A DNA stretch of 64,000 nt from Marsupella aquatica (taxonomy: Eukaryota; Marchantiophyta), in the NCBI GenBank assembly GCA_973895155.1, contig OZ316894.1, positions 14,074,001 through 14,138,000 of the forward strand. The letters are read 5' to 3'. The notes under the pieces are model-generated. The model was not told the origin of the DNA. It saw only the letters and a list, made by a program, of their open reading frames with translations, and searched no databases. Shown in pieces: positions 34,384-46,215 of the stretch (positions are counted from its first letter, which is position 1; every line of letters starts with the position of its first letter). The position numbers and the translations under genes were made by a program.

Positions 34384-34981
34384 GTACACACGGGCCACCT
34401 AATCACTGCAGACCGGAAGATAATGCGTTCACCTGATAATCGGAGGGCCCTTAAAATGCTGCGTTTATAACTTGGTCCAGTCCAGTCGTCTGGTGAGTCT
34501 CTGCTCCGATTCCAAACGGGAGAAATATTGGGACAAACGTACTAGACACCTGCAAGCATGCACCTCATAGTTTGAATATGTGCCTTGACAATATTGAAGG
34601 TGACAAGTGCAATTGTTTTGTGATGCCACATACAGATGTTGTAAATGGGCAGACATTCAATGAGAATAGAAAATGTTGGTACACTTTAAGGGAATTCTTG
34701 CAAATTAAATAGCCTTGTAACTTATATGCTCATAATGAGAAGTCCTGATTTAATTTAAGCAGTGTCATGTAAGTCGTGATCAAAATGATTGCAGAGTTAA
34801 AAAAGTTCCTAGAAGGCTTAAGGGGAGTTTTTGAAGGCATGTACCCAGGAACAAGTAATGAACTTAGGGTACTTGTTGCCTAAGCATCCTCTCCTACAGA
34901 GGTCCTTCTTCTCAAAATTGGAATGTCTGCAATCTCCAAGGTATCCACATCAGGTGCACTATGCATGTACATTATTCAGGT
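34384..34981. other. Spacer between BRCT and PHD genes of E3
   Basis: No gene seen. Parts align with the E1 spacer 5513-6104 at reduced similarity. Confidence 0.5.
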
Positions 34982-35662
34982 TCAAAGCCAAGAAATGTGA
35001 TCTCTCATGGGAGTGTGCAAAGTAGGATCTATGGCATGGCGATGACAATAGAAGATCCATCGATCAACACCATGTGCAGAGTGATGATAGATGTGTCTGT
35101 CACAAGCATAGCCTTCTGCTTGACGCTCCTTCAAACAATGAAAGTGCCACATGGTGGGACACCTAACACAGTGGACTATGTCCACCCAGAAATCTTCATC
35201 GTGCTGACCACATGCCTTGCACTTATGAAGTGGGCAAGCTGTGGCAAGATCGGGCAAACATGAAAAACAAAAGAACCTCACACAATATCTGTCAGGGCAT
35301 TTCCTAACAAGTGGTGGAGCATCAACAGAGCCCTCATAAGACCCCAACTTCCCACACTGTGCACACTTAGCCTGCTTCTCCAAACAATCAGTGCACATCC
35401 AGCCTCCCTGGTGTGCTGACGGGAGGCCCACCCCTGGACAGTTGTTTTCTGCAGCAAGGTCAGACTCCGGGTTGAGGTGGAAATGCCTCATGCAAGGGCC
35501 CTCACATATGGCTAAGCCACCACCATCGTCACAAATGGCACAACAATGAGCTGCCTTCTGGAAAATCTGACTTGCGGAGAAGTTACTACCATCTGGCCCA
35601 ACTACACCTGTGTTGCTCACCTCTGTCCCCCGCTTCTTGGCTCGGATTTTAGGGCGTGCCAT
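34982..35662 (-). CDS. EDM2-like triple PHD-finger protein (E3 copy)
   Basis: 226 aa, the same length as the E1 and E2 copies, with every finger Cys and His retained. Differences cluster between fingers and on surfaces (for example DAPPLV for DAAANV, and DEDFWVD for HEYWTD). It again ends in RDHISWL, the EDM2-like tail. This is the most diverged of the three copies and still fully open, which is the best internal evidence that the protein is useful to the element. It lies between the Cys-rich and BRCT genes in the same direction. Confidence 0.83.
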   Translation of the reverse strand: MARPKIRAKKRGTEVSNTGVVGPDGSNFSASQIFQKAAHCCAICDDGGGLAICEGPCMRHFHLNPESDLAAENNCPGVGLPSAHQGGWMCTDCLEKQAKCAQCGKLGSYEGSVDAPPLVRKCPDRYCVRFFCFSCLPDLATACPLHKCKACGQHDEDFWVDIVHCVRCPTMWHFHCLKERQAEGYACDRHIYHHSAHGVDRWIFYCHRHAIDPTLHTPMRDHISWL

Positions 35663-36331
35663 GCCTACGCCTGAGACAAATAGTACAATTTAGTAGAGTG
35701 CACAGACAATACAATTTAGTGCAGTGTACAAAAAGTACAGTGTAGCATATAGACTAGAGTGGCAATTGCTACTGCAATGAAATGTTCACACACATGTGCA
35801 GAGTAGACATACTTTTTGGTTTGTTGAGCCCACACTAAAAACTGATCCCCTCGTACAATAGCTCCACCTACACCTCAATTTTGTGGCTATGATTCACCAA
35901 AGGAGATCTGCAACAAGATTTAATGCATTTGAATCACATATAACAGTCGTGACATGTAAAACAGGCATTTTTTGAACAGGATTGGTATCAAGCAGTGTGA
36001 TCAGGGTTGTAATTTATACATCCTAAATAGGCTATGATAGTGAATGAGACAAATAAGTTAGGCATAAATCACTTTTTCCAGGTTATCACATGGCCCATTA
36101 ATTCCAGTCTTTGAAAGGAGACTTTTAAGTGAGCTTGCTAGCCTCTTAATTTAGGATATTGTACTTAGTGCAGCCATAATAGGATAAGTTATGTACTGTT
36201 GACCGTAAACCCTGGACCCAAAATTGCTCATAATTCAAAATCTTAAGTAAATATCCTCTCTGTTCTAGTCAAAGTGTTAAGTTATAGGTCAATCGTCTCT
36301 GGTCTGTGCATGCGGTGTGACAAGTGGTCTT
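35663..36331. other. Spacer between PHD and Cys-rich genes of E3
   Basis: No gene seen. It is alignable with E1 4060-4831 but has only one copy of the segment that is tandemly duplicated in E1 and E2. Confidence 0.5.
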
Positions 36332-36781
36332 CTACAGCGTGTGATCCAAACATGTGTAGACACCAAAGTGACCGGTGGTGGGGTCTGGGAGGGCAGGACA
36401 AGTGACATCGCCAGGCGCACTGCAGGATGGCGAGTGGTTCCAGATGATACATTGTGCTCTGTGAAAAAACCGACATCCAAGAGAACGGTCATCCAACTCT
36501 AGGCCAGAAGCCCTACAGGCAGGACAGTCATACTGGCAACTGTGCACACACCCTTGGGCCCTAATTTGTGGTGGGTCATGTACAAGAGACAAAAATACCA
36601 AGGATGTTGGGAAGGATGGAGAAGCAGGTACAGGGCGGCTGTAGTTATTCCTGGCAACAACTGGGTACTCAAAGTACCATGCAGATTGGGCTGGAAGGAT
36701 CCCAAGTCTGACATACTCAAGGCGCAACATCTCTGCCTTGTGTGCAAGCCGCACATGTTCAGCATTGCGGGTCCTCACCAT
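36332..36781 (-). CDS. Transposon-borne Cys-rich protein, 149 aa (E3 copy)
   Basis: 450 bp from the ATG at 36781 to the stop, the same length as in E1 and E2. Substitutions are scattered (for example Arg to His in VRLAHK and Cys to Ala in IRAQGCVH), so the first Cys of the block is not essential while CVHSCQYDCPAC is kept. The competing overlapping frame is broken here near 36493-36498, which fixes the coding frame. Upstream the frame stays open without an ATG to about 36904. Confidence 0.6.
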   Translation of the reverse strand: MVRTRNAEHVRLAHKAEMLRLEYVRLGILPAQSAWYFEYPVVARNNYSRPVPASPSFPTSLVFLSLVHDPPQIRAQGCVHSCQYDCPACRASGLELDDRSLGCRFFHRAQCIIWNHSPSCSAPGDVTCPALPDPTTGHFGVYTCLDHTL

Positions 36782-37084
36782 AAGTGTTGCTTTTGTGGAG
36801 TGTCGTGTGTTCACGTCCTCTGATAAGCACCTTCGATCAGCAAGGTGAGCAGGAGCTGTACTTGCCTCACCAACAGCAACCAACCTTAAATTATCAGTTC
36901 CCACTCACTGTGTCATTCCATTGGTTCCAGCTAGGGGTCACAATGTAAACATAGCATGAAACACTCCTAATCAACTTGCTTACAAACTACAATATCCAGA
37001 AAGAGTGAAAGTCTCACCCTCCAGTGAGCAGCAGAGAGGTAGTTCACTGGATGTGTTGATGTGCAGTTAAACCTCCACTATTGC

Positions 37085-37420
37085 TTACTTCCGGTGTATG
37101 CTGCTCAGTCGGAGACATATTAGTAGCAGCAAATTGCAAATAATGGCCATAAGCAAACCGTGAGAGTACTCAAAGTACCATGCAGATTGGGCTGGAAGAA
37201 TCCCCAGTCTGACATACTCAAGGCGCAACATCTCTGCCTTGCGTGCAAGCCACACATGTTCAGCGTTGCGGGTCCTCACCATAAATGTTGCTTTTGTTGT
37301 GATGTCCTCTGTTCACGTCCTTTGATGAGCAAGGCGAGCAGGAGGTCGACTTGCCTTGCCCACAACAACCAACCTGCACTTATCAGCTCCCACTCACTAA
37401 ATTGGTTCCAACTACAGGTC
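37085..37420 (-). pseudogene. Partial duplicate of the Cys-rich gene 5' end in E3
   Basis: From about 37160 to 37420 the sequence repeats the 5' part of the gene at 36332-36781 (start MVRTRNAEHVWLARKAEM through QSAWYFEY), then departs into unrelated sequence with a stop at 37085. It is a duplicated 5' end with upstream sequence and no Cys-rich half. Its upstream flank resembles E1 more closely than the main E3 copy does (for example GATGTCCTCTGTTCACGTCC). Confidence 0.75.
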
Positions 37421-37639
37421 ACAATATACACATAGCATGAAAGGTGCATAGCACATATTTGATGCTAAGTTCCTGAGACAAAGAGCATGTATATAAAACC
37501 ATGTTCTCCATGGACATGTACATAAATCATATTTGGATCCTGTTTTTTCATCCAGAAAGATCGAAAGTCTCACCTTGCAGGTTGCAGCAAAGAGAAAACT
37601 CACTGGTTGTCGTGTTGTGCAAGTGAACCTCCACTGAGG

Positions 37640-40286
37640 TGGCAGAAAGCAGACAAAGCTTCAGGAAGATGGGAAAGATGATCCTCGCCCATCATCCCCT
37701 ATAAAATCTGCACATAGGACGGACGCCCGGGGACATTTATCATGAAAATTGAAGATCCATTCGACAACTCCATGACAGCCTATTCCGCATTGTGTCCGCC
37801 CCATGCAAGCGAGGGGTGTTCAGCCGAGCTTAGTCTAACCATGAATGATTGTTCTGGAAGCAGTTGCGACAATGTTTTGGTTTTTTTCTCCTATCCAACT
37901 CAATAGCTCACAAACATGGCATTGGACCCATTAACAAATTATACTTGCCATCATTCTCAACTGTATTACATGGCCCACACTGCTAACGTCCCTGACTCTT
38001 AAGGGAAACTCATCTCCTGGGCCAGCAACATCTCAGATTCTACAAAAATGAGAAACTGTGAAGACTTCTTGAACTCCTATCCTGTGACTGTAGCATGTAT
38101 GATTTGCTGGGACTGCAGGCAGTTCTGGATCCTGTTGCGGTTTATATACAGCAGCAACCTGAGCTCCATGAATTTGTTTTTAATAGACATGCGTTTGACC
38201 ACGGCTACAACTCCAAAACAATCACCAAATCAAATCATAACAAAACCCACTCGAAAGCTGAACACTAGAACACTGGAACACACTCAAACAGGTTCTGCAA
38301 GGATGGCTCTCTGTCGGATCGGCTAGAGAATCAGGCAGGCTTCCTATTACGGTCTGCTCAAAGCCTTACACTCTGGATTAGACTCTGAATCCAAACGCGA
38401 GTCTACGCTTTCCGTTGCTGGTCACAGCGACGGGCAATCAGGATGATGCCATGCCGAGTAGAAGAACAAGAAAGCATTCCATAAAAGGCACTGAGATGAA
38501 CCGTATAGTAAAAGTGGTAGTACTTCTGGTAGCGCGACCGACTCGCTATGTGACAGTCCGGAAAAAAGCTGAAAGGCTGAACTTAGGCGATAGATTCCGT
38601 GCTCAATGTGACAGGTTTTTTGAAATGATCAAGCCAAGGTGCAAAGGAAAACTGATTGAAGGTGGCATGGGAAAGTTGTCAATGCAGGAGAAACTCTTGC
38701 CTTAGAGTAACCTTGTAACCAGGTAACAATGCAGGAGAAACTCTTGCCTTAGAGTGCTCGACGCTCCTTCAGCTGGATAGGGGCAGCTCCAAGTACACGG
38801 TCTGGTCCAATCACCGCCTGCTTTGTTACAAGAAGGTGGACTAAGCCACAGCTGACGTCAATCATGCTATAAAAAATGGACAGATGAGCCGTGCACAGTA
38901 AAAAATGGACAGATGAGCCGTGTCACGGAAGCATATAGTCATTCCTCAATATTAAACGAGACTATGAGAGGGCATATATAAGTTCACGACCAGGAAAGAG
39001 TCTCACCTTGCAGCACGGAGATTCTCAAAGCGCACCAAGATGAGTCCTTGTAGCAGGTGAATGTTGGGCGGTGTCATGTAAGGCGCAAATCAATAGCTCG
39101 CTACCTCCTATCTCCCCGTTTGTCTCCCGTGCACTTCTACCTCCCCGTCCGACTTCCCGTCTGTCTCCCACGTACTTAAATTGAAGTTTTAACAAAAACT
39201 ATCAACACCAAGTGCAGCAAATGCCAACATATTCACATTGCAGAGCATAAAAGTAGTCACAGTTCATGAATCAGTTCCCTATCGAATCATGGGCACTACG
39301 CCGAGCACTGCGCAAGAGACTGGGATAGACACTGCAAACATGGGGACTTTTGTTTGGCAAGAAATCTGGACATCAAACCTTCAGCAGCGGCAACGGGAAG
39401 CATTACATCAGACGAGTGGACATCAAATGAGCAGTCCAATTATAGGCAAACGGCGACTGACATAGAAGAGGGAAAAAATGTGCATTGACATAGCGGACAT
39501 GCGCGCATTGACATAGCGGAGGGGAGCAAAACTACATAAGCCAAGTGACCTTTTTAAGGCCCACAATTTCAAGGGGAGGGACAAAGAGAGCAAGCACTCC
39601 AATCTCTTCAATCCCTTTCGCAAGTAGCCGCCGAAATCTACTTCTTGGGGTCCAGCCCACGGATGTAGATCATGCAAGGTGGTCAATCACAGTAAGTGTA
39701 ATCACTACGCCGAGCACTGCGCAAGAGATTGGGACAGAGACTGCAAACATGGGGACTCACAGGCAAGAAATCTGGACATCAAACCTTCAGCAGCGATCGA
39801 TGGGCCTTAATTCACAGGTCGCCCGGCTCGGTCCCTTGTTGCAGCTCGCCCAGCTCCACAACACCATAGACAAGGAGTTTGCAGGTCCAGTTTCCACCAC
39901 GCAGCGTTAGCAAAACAAAAATGCTTGATCTTCGCCCTCCGCCCTCTGCCCTTTGCCCGAACCCCAAAATATCACAAGCGCAGCTCCAACGTCCAACCGG
40001 CAACCCTCCCCCGAGCTTTGTTAGACAAAAATCAGCACAGCACAACTGAGCTCGACGGAAATAAGCTCAGCACCCACCGCAGCTGAACAAAGCTCACACA
40101 AGAGCTCATACGGGAGCTCACTGTGGGAGTAAAAGAAAAATAGGAGGGCCGATGGCAGCCCGCAACTCCCACACCCTGCTCCTTCACAACTCTGGCGAGC
40201 TCCTTTGCAACTCCAATGCAAACTACTATCCACAATTGTAAATGCACATCGATCAGCCAAACCTAAACCCTCCCACTGAGCTCAGA
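37640..40286. other. E3 5' noncoding region
   Basis: No supported gene. It holds a direct duplication (39294-39389 and 39703-39795), a repeated CAATGCAGGAGAAACTCTTG (about 38681 and 38728) and a repeated AAAAATGGACAGATGAGCCG (about 38872 and 38899). An open frame near 38415-38705 matches nothing I know. Confidence 0.5.
39294..39795. repeat. 95-bp direct duplication (39294-39389 and 39703-39795)
   Basis: Both copies run from CACTACGCCGAGCACTGCGC to AACCTTCAGCAGCG with few differences. They are separated by about 310 bp. Confidence 0.8.
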
Positions 40287-40402
40287 CTCCCGCGCAACAC
40301 TCCCGCAGTAGCACTCCTGCAACAACACATTGCACAGCACTCCCGCAGCACATTGCACATCCTCCCGCAACACTTTGCACAGCGCTCCCGCAGCTCCTGG
40401 AG
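40287..40402. repeat. CACTCCCGCAG minisatellite in E3
   Basis: Variants of GCACTCCCGCAGCACATTGC recur about six times with irregular spacing. No open frame appears meaningful. Confidence 0.65.
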
Positions 40403-40879
40403 ACCTGATTGAAGCCTTGATTGCACACTCTTGAGGCAAAACAGCAGCGCAACCTTGCTAAACCCCTTGACCCTCTCGCCCTAAACGCTGAGTGGCAGAC
40501 ACTAACCGCAACATTCAACGTTGAGCCTCGATACTTTATGAGAAAAGTAAAACACGACTGAAAGGCGCGAGGGTGAAAAGGGTGCAAAGAGCCGTTTGGC
40601 GCCAACCTTACTATGACATGGCAGCCCCTAGAGTGATCTCAGCCATCCGGATGAAAAGAGATTGCCTTGAGTGATCTCGACCATCAATATGCAGGTTTCA
40701 TGTTAACCCCAGGCCCCCATTCCCTCTACTTCAAGTGTCTAAATTAATTACACTCCAAGCCTTGTCTAGCCCCTAAAAAACTAGTGCTAAGTCATGACTA
40801 CTCGGCCTTCTCAAAGTATAGCCCAGCTGAGTAAACTTCCAATATGCGACTTTTTGATGGTGGGGATCGATGGACTCCA

Positions 40880-41390
40880 TCCAATGGTCCCTAAACCCCC
40901 CATCCCCTTAACCCTAAACCCCCCACCCTTGACATCTCAACCCTCCACCCTTGACATATAAACCCCCCTAAACCCCCTTTAGTGAAAACTCAGCCACCCC
41001 CACACCTTGACATATAAACCCCCTAAATGTCTTGACAACTCGACTGTGGCCAGACTGTTTTTGCAATGCCACGGGCCGTTTTAGAGCGCCGCTTGCAAGC
41101 TCAGGATCAATGAAGCATGTTGCCTCCAGCTCTCCAAATCCTCCCAAGGCAGCAAACAAGTTAGGGTCCACGGTCCCTGTTCGTTTACCCTAAATCGCTG
41201 CGTCACTATTTCAATTGAGTGTTCTCTGACCCTAAACCCCCTTTACTGACCCCCACCCCCTTGAGACATAACCGGCCCACCCTTGGCATATAAACCCCCC
41301 TAAACCCCTTTAGTGGTGAACCCCCACACCCTTCGCATGTAACTGGCCCACCCTTGAGCCCTAAGCCCCCCCAAACCCACTATGGAGTAT
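40880..41390. repeat. C-rich, telomere-like repeat cluster near the E3 right end
   Basis: CCCTAAACCCC and ATAAACCCCCCTAAACCCC variants occur repeatedly, some followed by CTTTAGTG. They resemble the plant telomere unit CCCTAAA but with long extra C runs and no regular period, so they look like element-specific repeats and not an inserted telomere. Confidence 0.6.
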
Positions 41391-41733
41391 ATTCAAAATT
41401 AGGGAATTTCAACATTTACGCCGTTTGTCCGTGTTCAAGTTAGCGGGATGTTGGTAAAGAGGTTGTCAAATGAATTGTGCCCCCCCCCATATGCCCATTA
41501 TCAAATTAAAGCCCACAACTAAACCCTACAACCCATCATGTGCTAGAGTGTTCATACATTCACAAAGAAGGGTACTTTTCATAGTCTTATCCAAAACCAA
41601 AAAGCACTCACAGTCTTTTGTAGTGTTCATGTGAACCGTGGCAATGGTTTCGAGTCATTTAAGGTTGCCAAAAAGGACTTAGTGGCCTTAGTCCTATAAG
41701 GTTTGGTCTAAATTGCCCCGGTTTCTACTAGTG

Positions 41734-44700
41734 GAACTGGATCTGGAAAAGGATGTGGCTGAATTGTAAGGGAACGATTCTCAACTACACCCCTCCGCTG
41801 AGTTTGTGTGACATGAATAGTTCAATGTGGCACTGAAATTGTGACTGTATTCTCATATTGGAATGTCGCAGAGCCACAGCATTTTCAAAGAAACAAAAGG
41901 AGTACGCAAGAAGGGTGACCAGCATTATCTCTGGGCCTGTGCGTCGGAGTGACAGGTTGAGCAAGAAGGTCGTACCTACAATGGCAGAATGTGGAGATGA
42001 CATTGATGCTGCACAGGTGGGTGCAGACACTAGACAAGAAGATGCAGATGATGAGTATTTTCCAGAGGAAATGGATGAGGATGGGGGTTATGAAGATGAA
42101 TACATTGCAGAGCAGCCCCAAAAGAAACAGGTAAGTAGTTTTCCCAACAAGGTTTTGAGTTAAAAACTCTTGTTTAGAGGTTTCATATGTTCAGTACTAC
42201 ACATATGTACCTTGCTTAGTTCCTGACATTGTAGTTGGTGATGTGATGCAGTGTCCTGCCAGTTCTATTTTGCCTTCGAAGCCTGTGCATGCACCATACC
42301 AGCAGGGGGGGCTGACCTCTGATCAAGGTTGGCGAGGTGGTAGTAGTGGTAGATCCCAGGCTGGTGCCCAATACTATGGCAGGGGGCAAGCTCTAGGTTA
42401 TGCCCGTGGTAGAGGCAGAGCAGGTCCAAACCCACAATCTCGTGGGTATGGACGTCCACCTCAACCATGGGGATGTGAGTATATATCTATATGCCAGTTC
42501 TTTGTGAAGGCATGGCACTCCTGAATTTCAGACTGCATATCAATTTTTGACATTGTTTGGGATGTATTGGATTCAGACAACATGAAATTCTGTCCACCTG
42601 CCATTGCATGCAGATTCTGCCCAACCTGATTGGGCAAATGCTAGTAATGATCAGTTCCAATGTCCACAAGGACAGACATGGGTTGAACCAGGTTGGGAGG
42701 ATGGTGGTGGGTCGTGGAATGAACAAGGTTGGGAAGGTGGTGAAGGTAATTGGCAGGGATATCAAAATTCAGTACCTACAAACGCTGGAAGAGGGGCAGG
42801 TAATGTCTGATCTTGTCAGCAATGGAAGAACTCATTATATCTGGAGTCCATTCACGTGGGTGGGACTCTGCACATGTATAATGATAGAAAATGTATGTGT
42901 GCAGGTTGGACAGTCGAACCATCGACTCAAGTATTCACTAATGCCCCTATGCAGATGCAGCACGGAAGGGGGACAGGTATGTTGGTGAATGTTCAGTTGT
43001 TTTCCTACAGTTTGTACTTAGTTTTCAGTACATATGTTTGCACACACATACCTAGAAAGTGACATCATCCGGCCCCTGTACTAGGCTGGACAGGTGGTCC
43101 AGGGTCGCAACAATTTCAGAGTGCAGTCCCTGCACAGGCATCTACAGGCAGAGCTACAGGTATGTATGTTTGAAGAATTTTTCTTGAAGTGAAGCATTGA
43201 ATGTTGCCGTCATCCATTCTGCTATATGTAGTTCTCAAGCATGAATGGCATTGTATTTTCCCAGGTGGCTTCAGAACCCCAGGTAGGGTGAATGAAGGGG
43301 TGGCCAATACAACGCCCAGTACTACAGAGAGCAGTGCACGAGGGGAGGTGACAAAGAAAGGGAACGTAAAGTTGAATGAGAGACAATGGGTGGATGCTGA
43401 GTGTCCTCGCAAGAACCGATGGCATGCTGATTTGAAAGCTGAAGTATTGCGTTGGTTAGATGTGAGTGTTATTAATTTTAAAAAACAGCATCCAAAAGAT
43501 TGGAAGACTGTATGTGAAAATGTTGTTGCCAAATGGAATTATGTGGGCAGTGATGATGGCGTGGACATAGGTTGCCTAGAGAGTACAGCAGGTAAAATCA
43601 TCAAGCAAGAGAGGTGGAGAGTGCATAAGGCTTGGAAGGAAGGTGGGGAGAAGCCAGATATGCCTCCACCAGCCAGTTGTGATGATAAAGTGTGGGCAAG
43701 GTTAGTAGTTTATTTTGTAACAGATGCTTCAAAAAAGAAGAGTTCACAGATGACCGAGGCCAGGTTGAGTGTTCAGAACCCTAATCTGACAGGAAGGACC
43801 GGCACTACACCGACAGCTAAACGTTTGGTAAGAATGAATGGCCTAGCTATGTAATTTATGCTACACTATGTACTGTTTTTTAGTGTAAACCCATACATGT
43901 AAACTTTGTTTTTTAGTGTACGTTCCCTGAATATTGATCGATAACTTGTGTTTGCCATGCATGTGCAGAAAGCCCAATTGGGGCAAAGCCCTTCAAAAGA
44001 AGAGTTGAGGGCTGAAATTGTGAACACCCGGGCTCAAGAGGGTGCATCTGAATCCTCCAAGCATGTAAGTTATATGAGTTCTGATTGGTAATTGAATGAC
44101 CTGCGTTGAATTTCAGGTGTACACTGTATATAACATTGATTGTGCATATATTGCCCAACATTTCATATGGAGTGATTGAACCTATACCCCTGTGTCATGT
44201 AGGGAGGTGGATCTTCACTTACAGAGATAAGTGGTCATTTGAAGGCTGTCGAAACATGTCTTCCAGAGATCAATGAACGTTTGAATTCATTGACTGACTT
44301 GTTCCATGTGAACTTCAAGACATTAATGGAAGCTGTTGTGTCGGTGAGAGATAAAATTGATTCCAATTCTGCAGGAGTTCCACCATCACCACTTGAGGTG
44401 GCAAAGTTGATGCACTCTTCTGGCATGCCAACGACATGTAGGCTTGAAGGTAAGGCCTTTACAACTGTGTGGGATATGATTATTAAATGTATAGTTTGAA
44501 TTGACATTGTTTGTCGAATGTGTTATTTTCAGTAACATATATTGTGGTTGATGTGTCCATAGAGAATAAGACAGGTGCTACAGAGAAGAAGTATGAGAAC
44601 CTGGCAAATACTCGCTGTAATTTAGAGGCAACAAAGTTGCAGTCTGTACAAGCAACTTGTTTGACAGAGGGCAGTCAACCATGTTTGGATGAGGATGACA

Positions 44701-45359
44701 TTGGCAAGGGAGTGGATGATATCAATGTTGGGGCAAATGAGGATATCAGCAAGCATGACAATGATACCATTGAGCCAGATTCATGCTATGTAGATCTTGA
44801 CTCCATTGCAGAGATAAATGATTTGCAGAATGTATCATTCTCAATGACAGGTGTGCCTCTTGTTGAGATAAATCCAACCAAAGAGTTAGTTGGTATGACA
44901 CTCCTAGGTGATCAACCTGCTACTGTGACAGTCCTAACAGAGGAACCTACTGAGCCTAGCTTCACTACTGTGAAGAGAGGAAGCATGCGCACACGAAGCA
45001 AGCCTGCTAGTGGGAGCAGAGCCACGTCAAAGGTTTCATACAAACCTCCAAGAACGGTGCTGGCAGAAAGATCTAAGGTGGAAGTGGGGAAAGCACCTAA
45101 TGCTGAGGGACAAAGTGGCTTGTTAGCTCTTGATGAGAGTGGAACACGAGTAGGATTTGGCAGAGTGCAGGTTGGTTCCACAACGTTCCATGGCAAGAGG
45201 ATTCCCCCAGGTTATTCAGTAGTGTTAGTCACATTACTAGTGAAACCTAAAGCTGTCCTTCCCATTCCAAACACAAATGATGATCCTCCTCAAAAGACAC
45301 TTGGAGATGCTGCAGGTTCTTTGGTATTATGGCCAAGCAAGTTCATAGAGGATCCATAA
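41734..45359 (+). pseudogene. TnpA-like gene, remainder after E3 insertion (E1)
   Basis: It resumes in exon 1 with LDLEKDVAEL, and the splice at GAATT-GTAAGG joins to ATAFSKKQKEYARR. The following exons mirror E2: Gly/Gln/Trp-rich small exons from about 42253, the trihelix-like exon from about 43265, a coiled-coil exon near 44204-44450, and the long last exon from about 44564 to the stop at 45357-45359 with the Tnp1-type ending. All these exons stay open. The one visible lesion is the 17-kb E3 insertion, so disruption is recent relative to base-level decay. Confidence 0.85.
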
Positions 45360-45889
45360 CAATGTCATGTCATTATTTGTTTGTAGTGTGAGTCATGTTA
45401 TGTAGATTTTAGATGTCAAGAAGCAGTACAAGAATCATGTCCTCTTGGAGATTCATAGTATCATGCATGTGCTTTCAGTTATCTCATCCTGCAGTCATCA
45501 ATTATGAGTTCCTGTTTTGTCTGAATTACATTGATCACATTGTAAACTATTCCATTGGAATTCAAATGATCTTCATTTTTTAGCAAGATTGTGATTGTGT
45601 TTAATTCTTATGAATGTTTTATGTAGGATCTGCTTATATGATGCTTTGTTTCATGTGGATGTCATTCATGCTATGTTCATTTCTTGTATTGAATGTGTTA
45701 TATTTCTAAAGTTAGAACATCAGTGTTTCTATGTATTGTAATGTCGAGTGCTCTCTCTCCTTATGAACTGTCCCTCTGTGTTCATTAGTCATGGTTATAA
45801 CTTGCATGTGAACCTTATTAGTTATAAACATGAGTATATAGAGTCCCAAATGGTTCTATTGTGTGACGCGGGCCAGGGTCTCCATTGGT

Positions 45890-46215
45890 CTCTCCTGTGA
45901 CACTAAATGGTCACACACTAGTCGTTGTTGAATGCGGGTAAGTCATGCATGTGACTTACGATGTGACTCGCTGAAGTCATATTGCAGTCACGTCGAAACA
46001 AGGCTAGACTCCACAATAAAGTCACAGATCAGTCACAAATGGGTATCAAGCAAGTTGCAAAGCCCAGTATCAATAGTGACTACCATTTTTTGGTCTCAAC
46101 TTTTGCAACTCCAAGGGTCACAGCGTGGGTCAAGTCACGTTGAGTCACAATGAAGTCACATGAGCCAAAATGAGTCACATATTGCGGTCTCAGTTCACCT
46201 CGGATTCTTCTAGTG
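45890..46215. repeat. E1 right subterminal GTGAC repeats and terminus
   Basis: GTGACT and AGTCAC motifs recur at least ten times before the terminal CGGATTCTTCTAGTG. This is the same array as at the left end of E2 (10747-11085), with a few base changes. Confidence 0.78.

Larger units (their letters stand above)
24632..41733 (-). mobile_element. E3: complete 17.1-kb CACTA element, related family, inserted in E1 TnpA-like gene
   Basis: The left end is CACTAGTAGAAACCGGGG and the right end in reverse is the same 18 bases, followed on both sides by related sequence including ATTTAGACC. The flanking duplication is GAA (24629-24631 and 41734-41736). E2 preserves the empty site as a single GAA (TTC at 15226-15228). 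All genes are on the minus strand: Cys-rich protein, PHD, BRCT, TNP2 and TnpA-like. Perfect ends and a clean duplication suggest recent movement. Its transposase has one in-frame TAG in the C-terminal region. Confidence 0.97.
1..46215 (+). mobile_element. E1: large CACTA (En/Spm) transposon, left end outside window, carrying nested E2 and E3
   Basis: The right terminus at 46215 reads, on the reverse strand, CACTAGAAGAATCCGAGG, identical to the left terminus of E2 at 10747. The element's own sequence is the sum of 1-10746, 23897-24631 and 41734-46215. Its genes all lie on the plus strand in the order Cys-rich protein, EDM2-like PHD protein, BRCT protein, TNP2 transposase, TnpA-like gene. The left terminus is not in the window: no partner of the E2 right end is found in the first 2 kb. 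The target duplication therefore cannot be checked; the three bases after the right end are ACG. E1 is dead as an autonomous element, because both transposition genes are interrupted by insertions and the transposase also has two in-frame stops. Confidence 0.88.

Noticed and set aside
38048-38705. Open frames of about 90 codons in the E3 5' region
   Set aside because: No homology recognised, no counterpart in E1/E2, and length within chance expectation.
40880-41390. Interstitial telomere from a chromosome fusion
   Set aside because: The repeats are irregular, with long C runs, and lie inside E3 close to its terminus.
10747-46215. The inverted duplication as a palindromic assembly artefact
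   Set aside because: Both arms end at exact CACTA termini with a 3-bp duplication and the host frame is restored, so a nested insertion explains it. The N gap remains a weak point.
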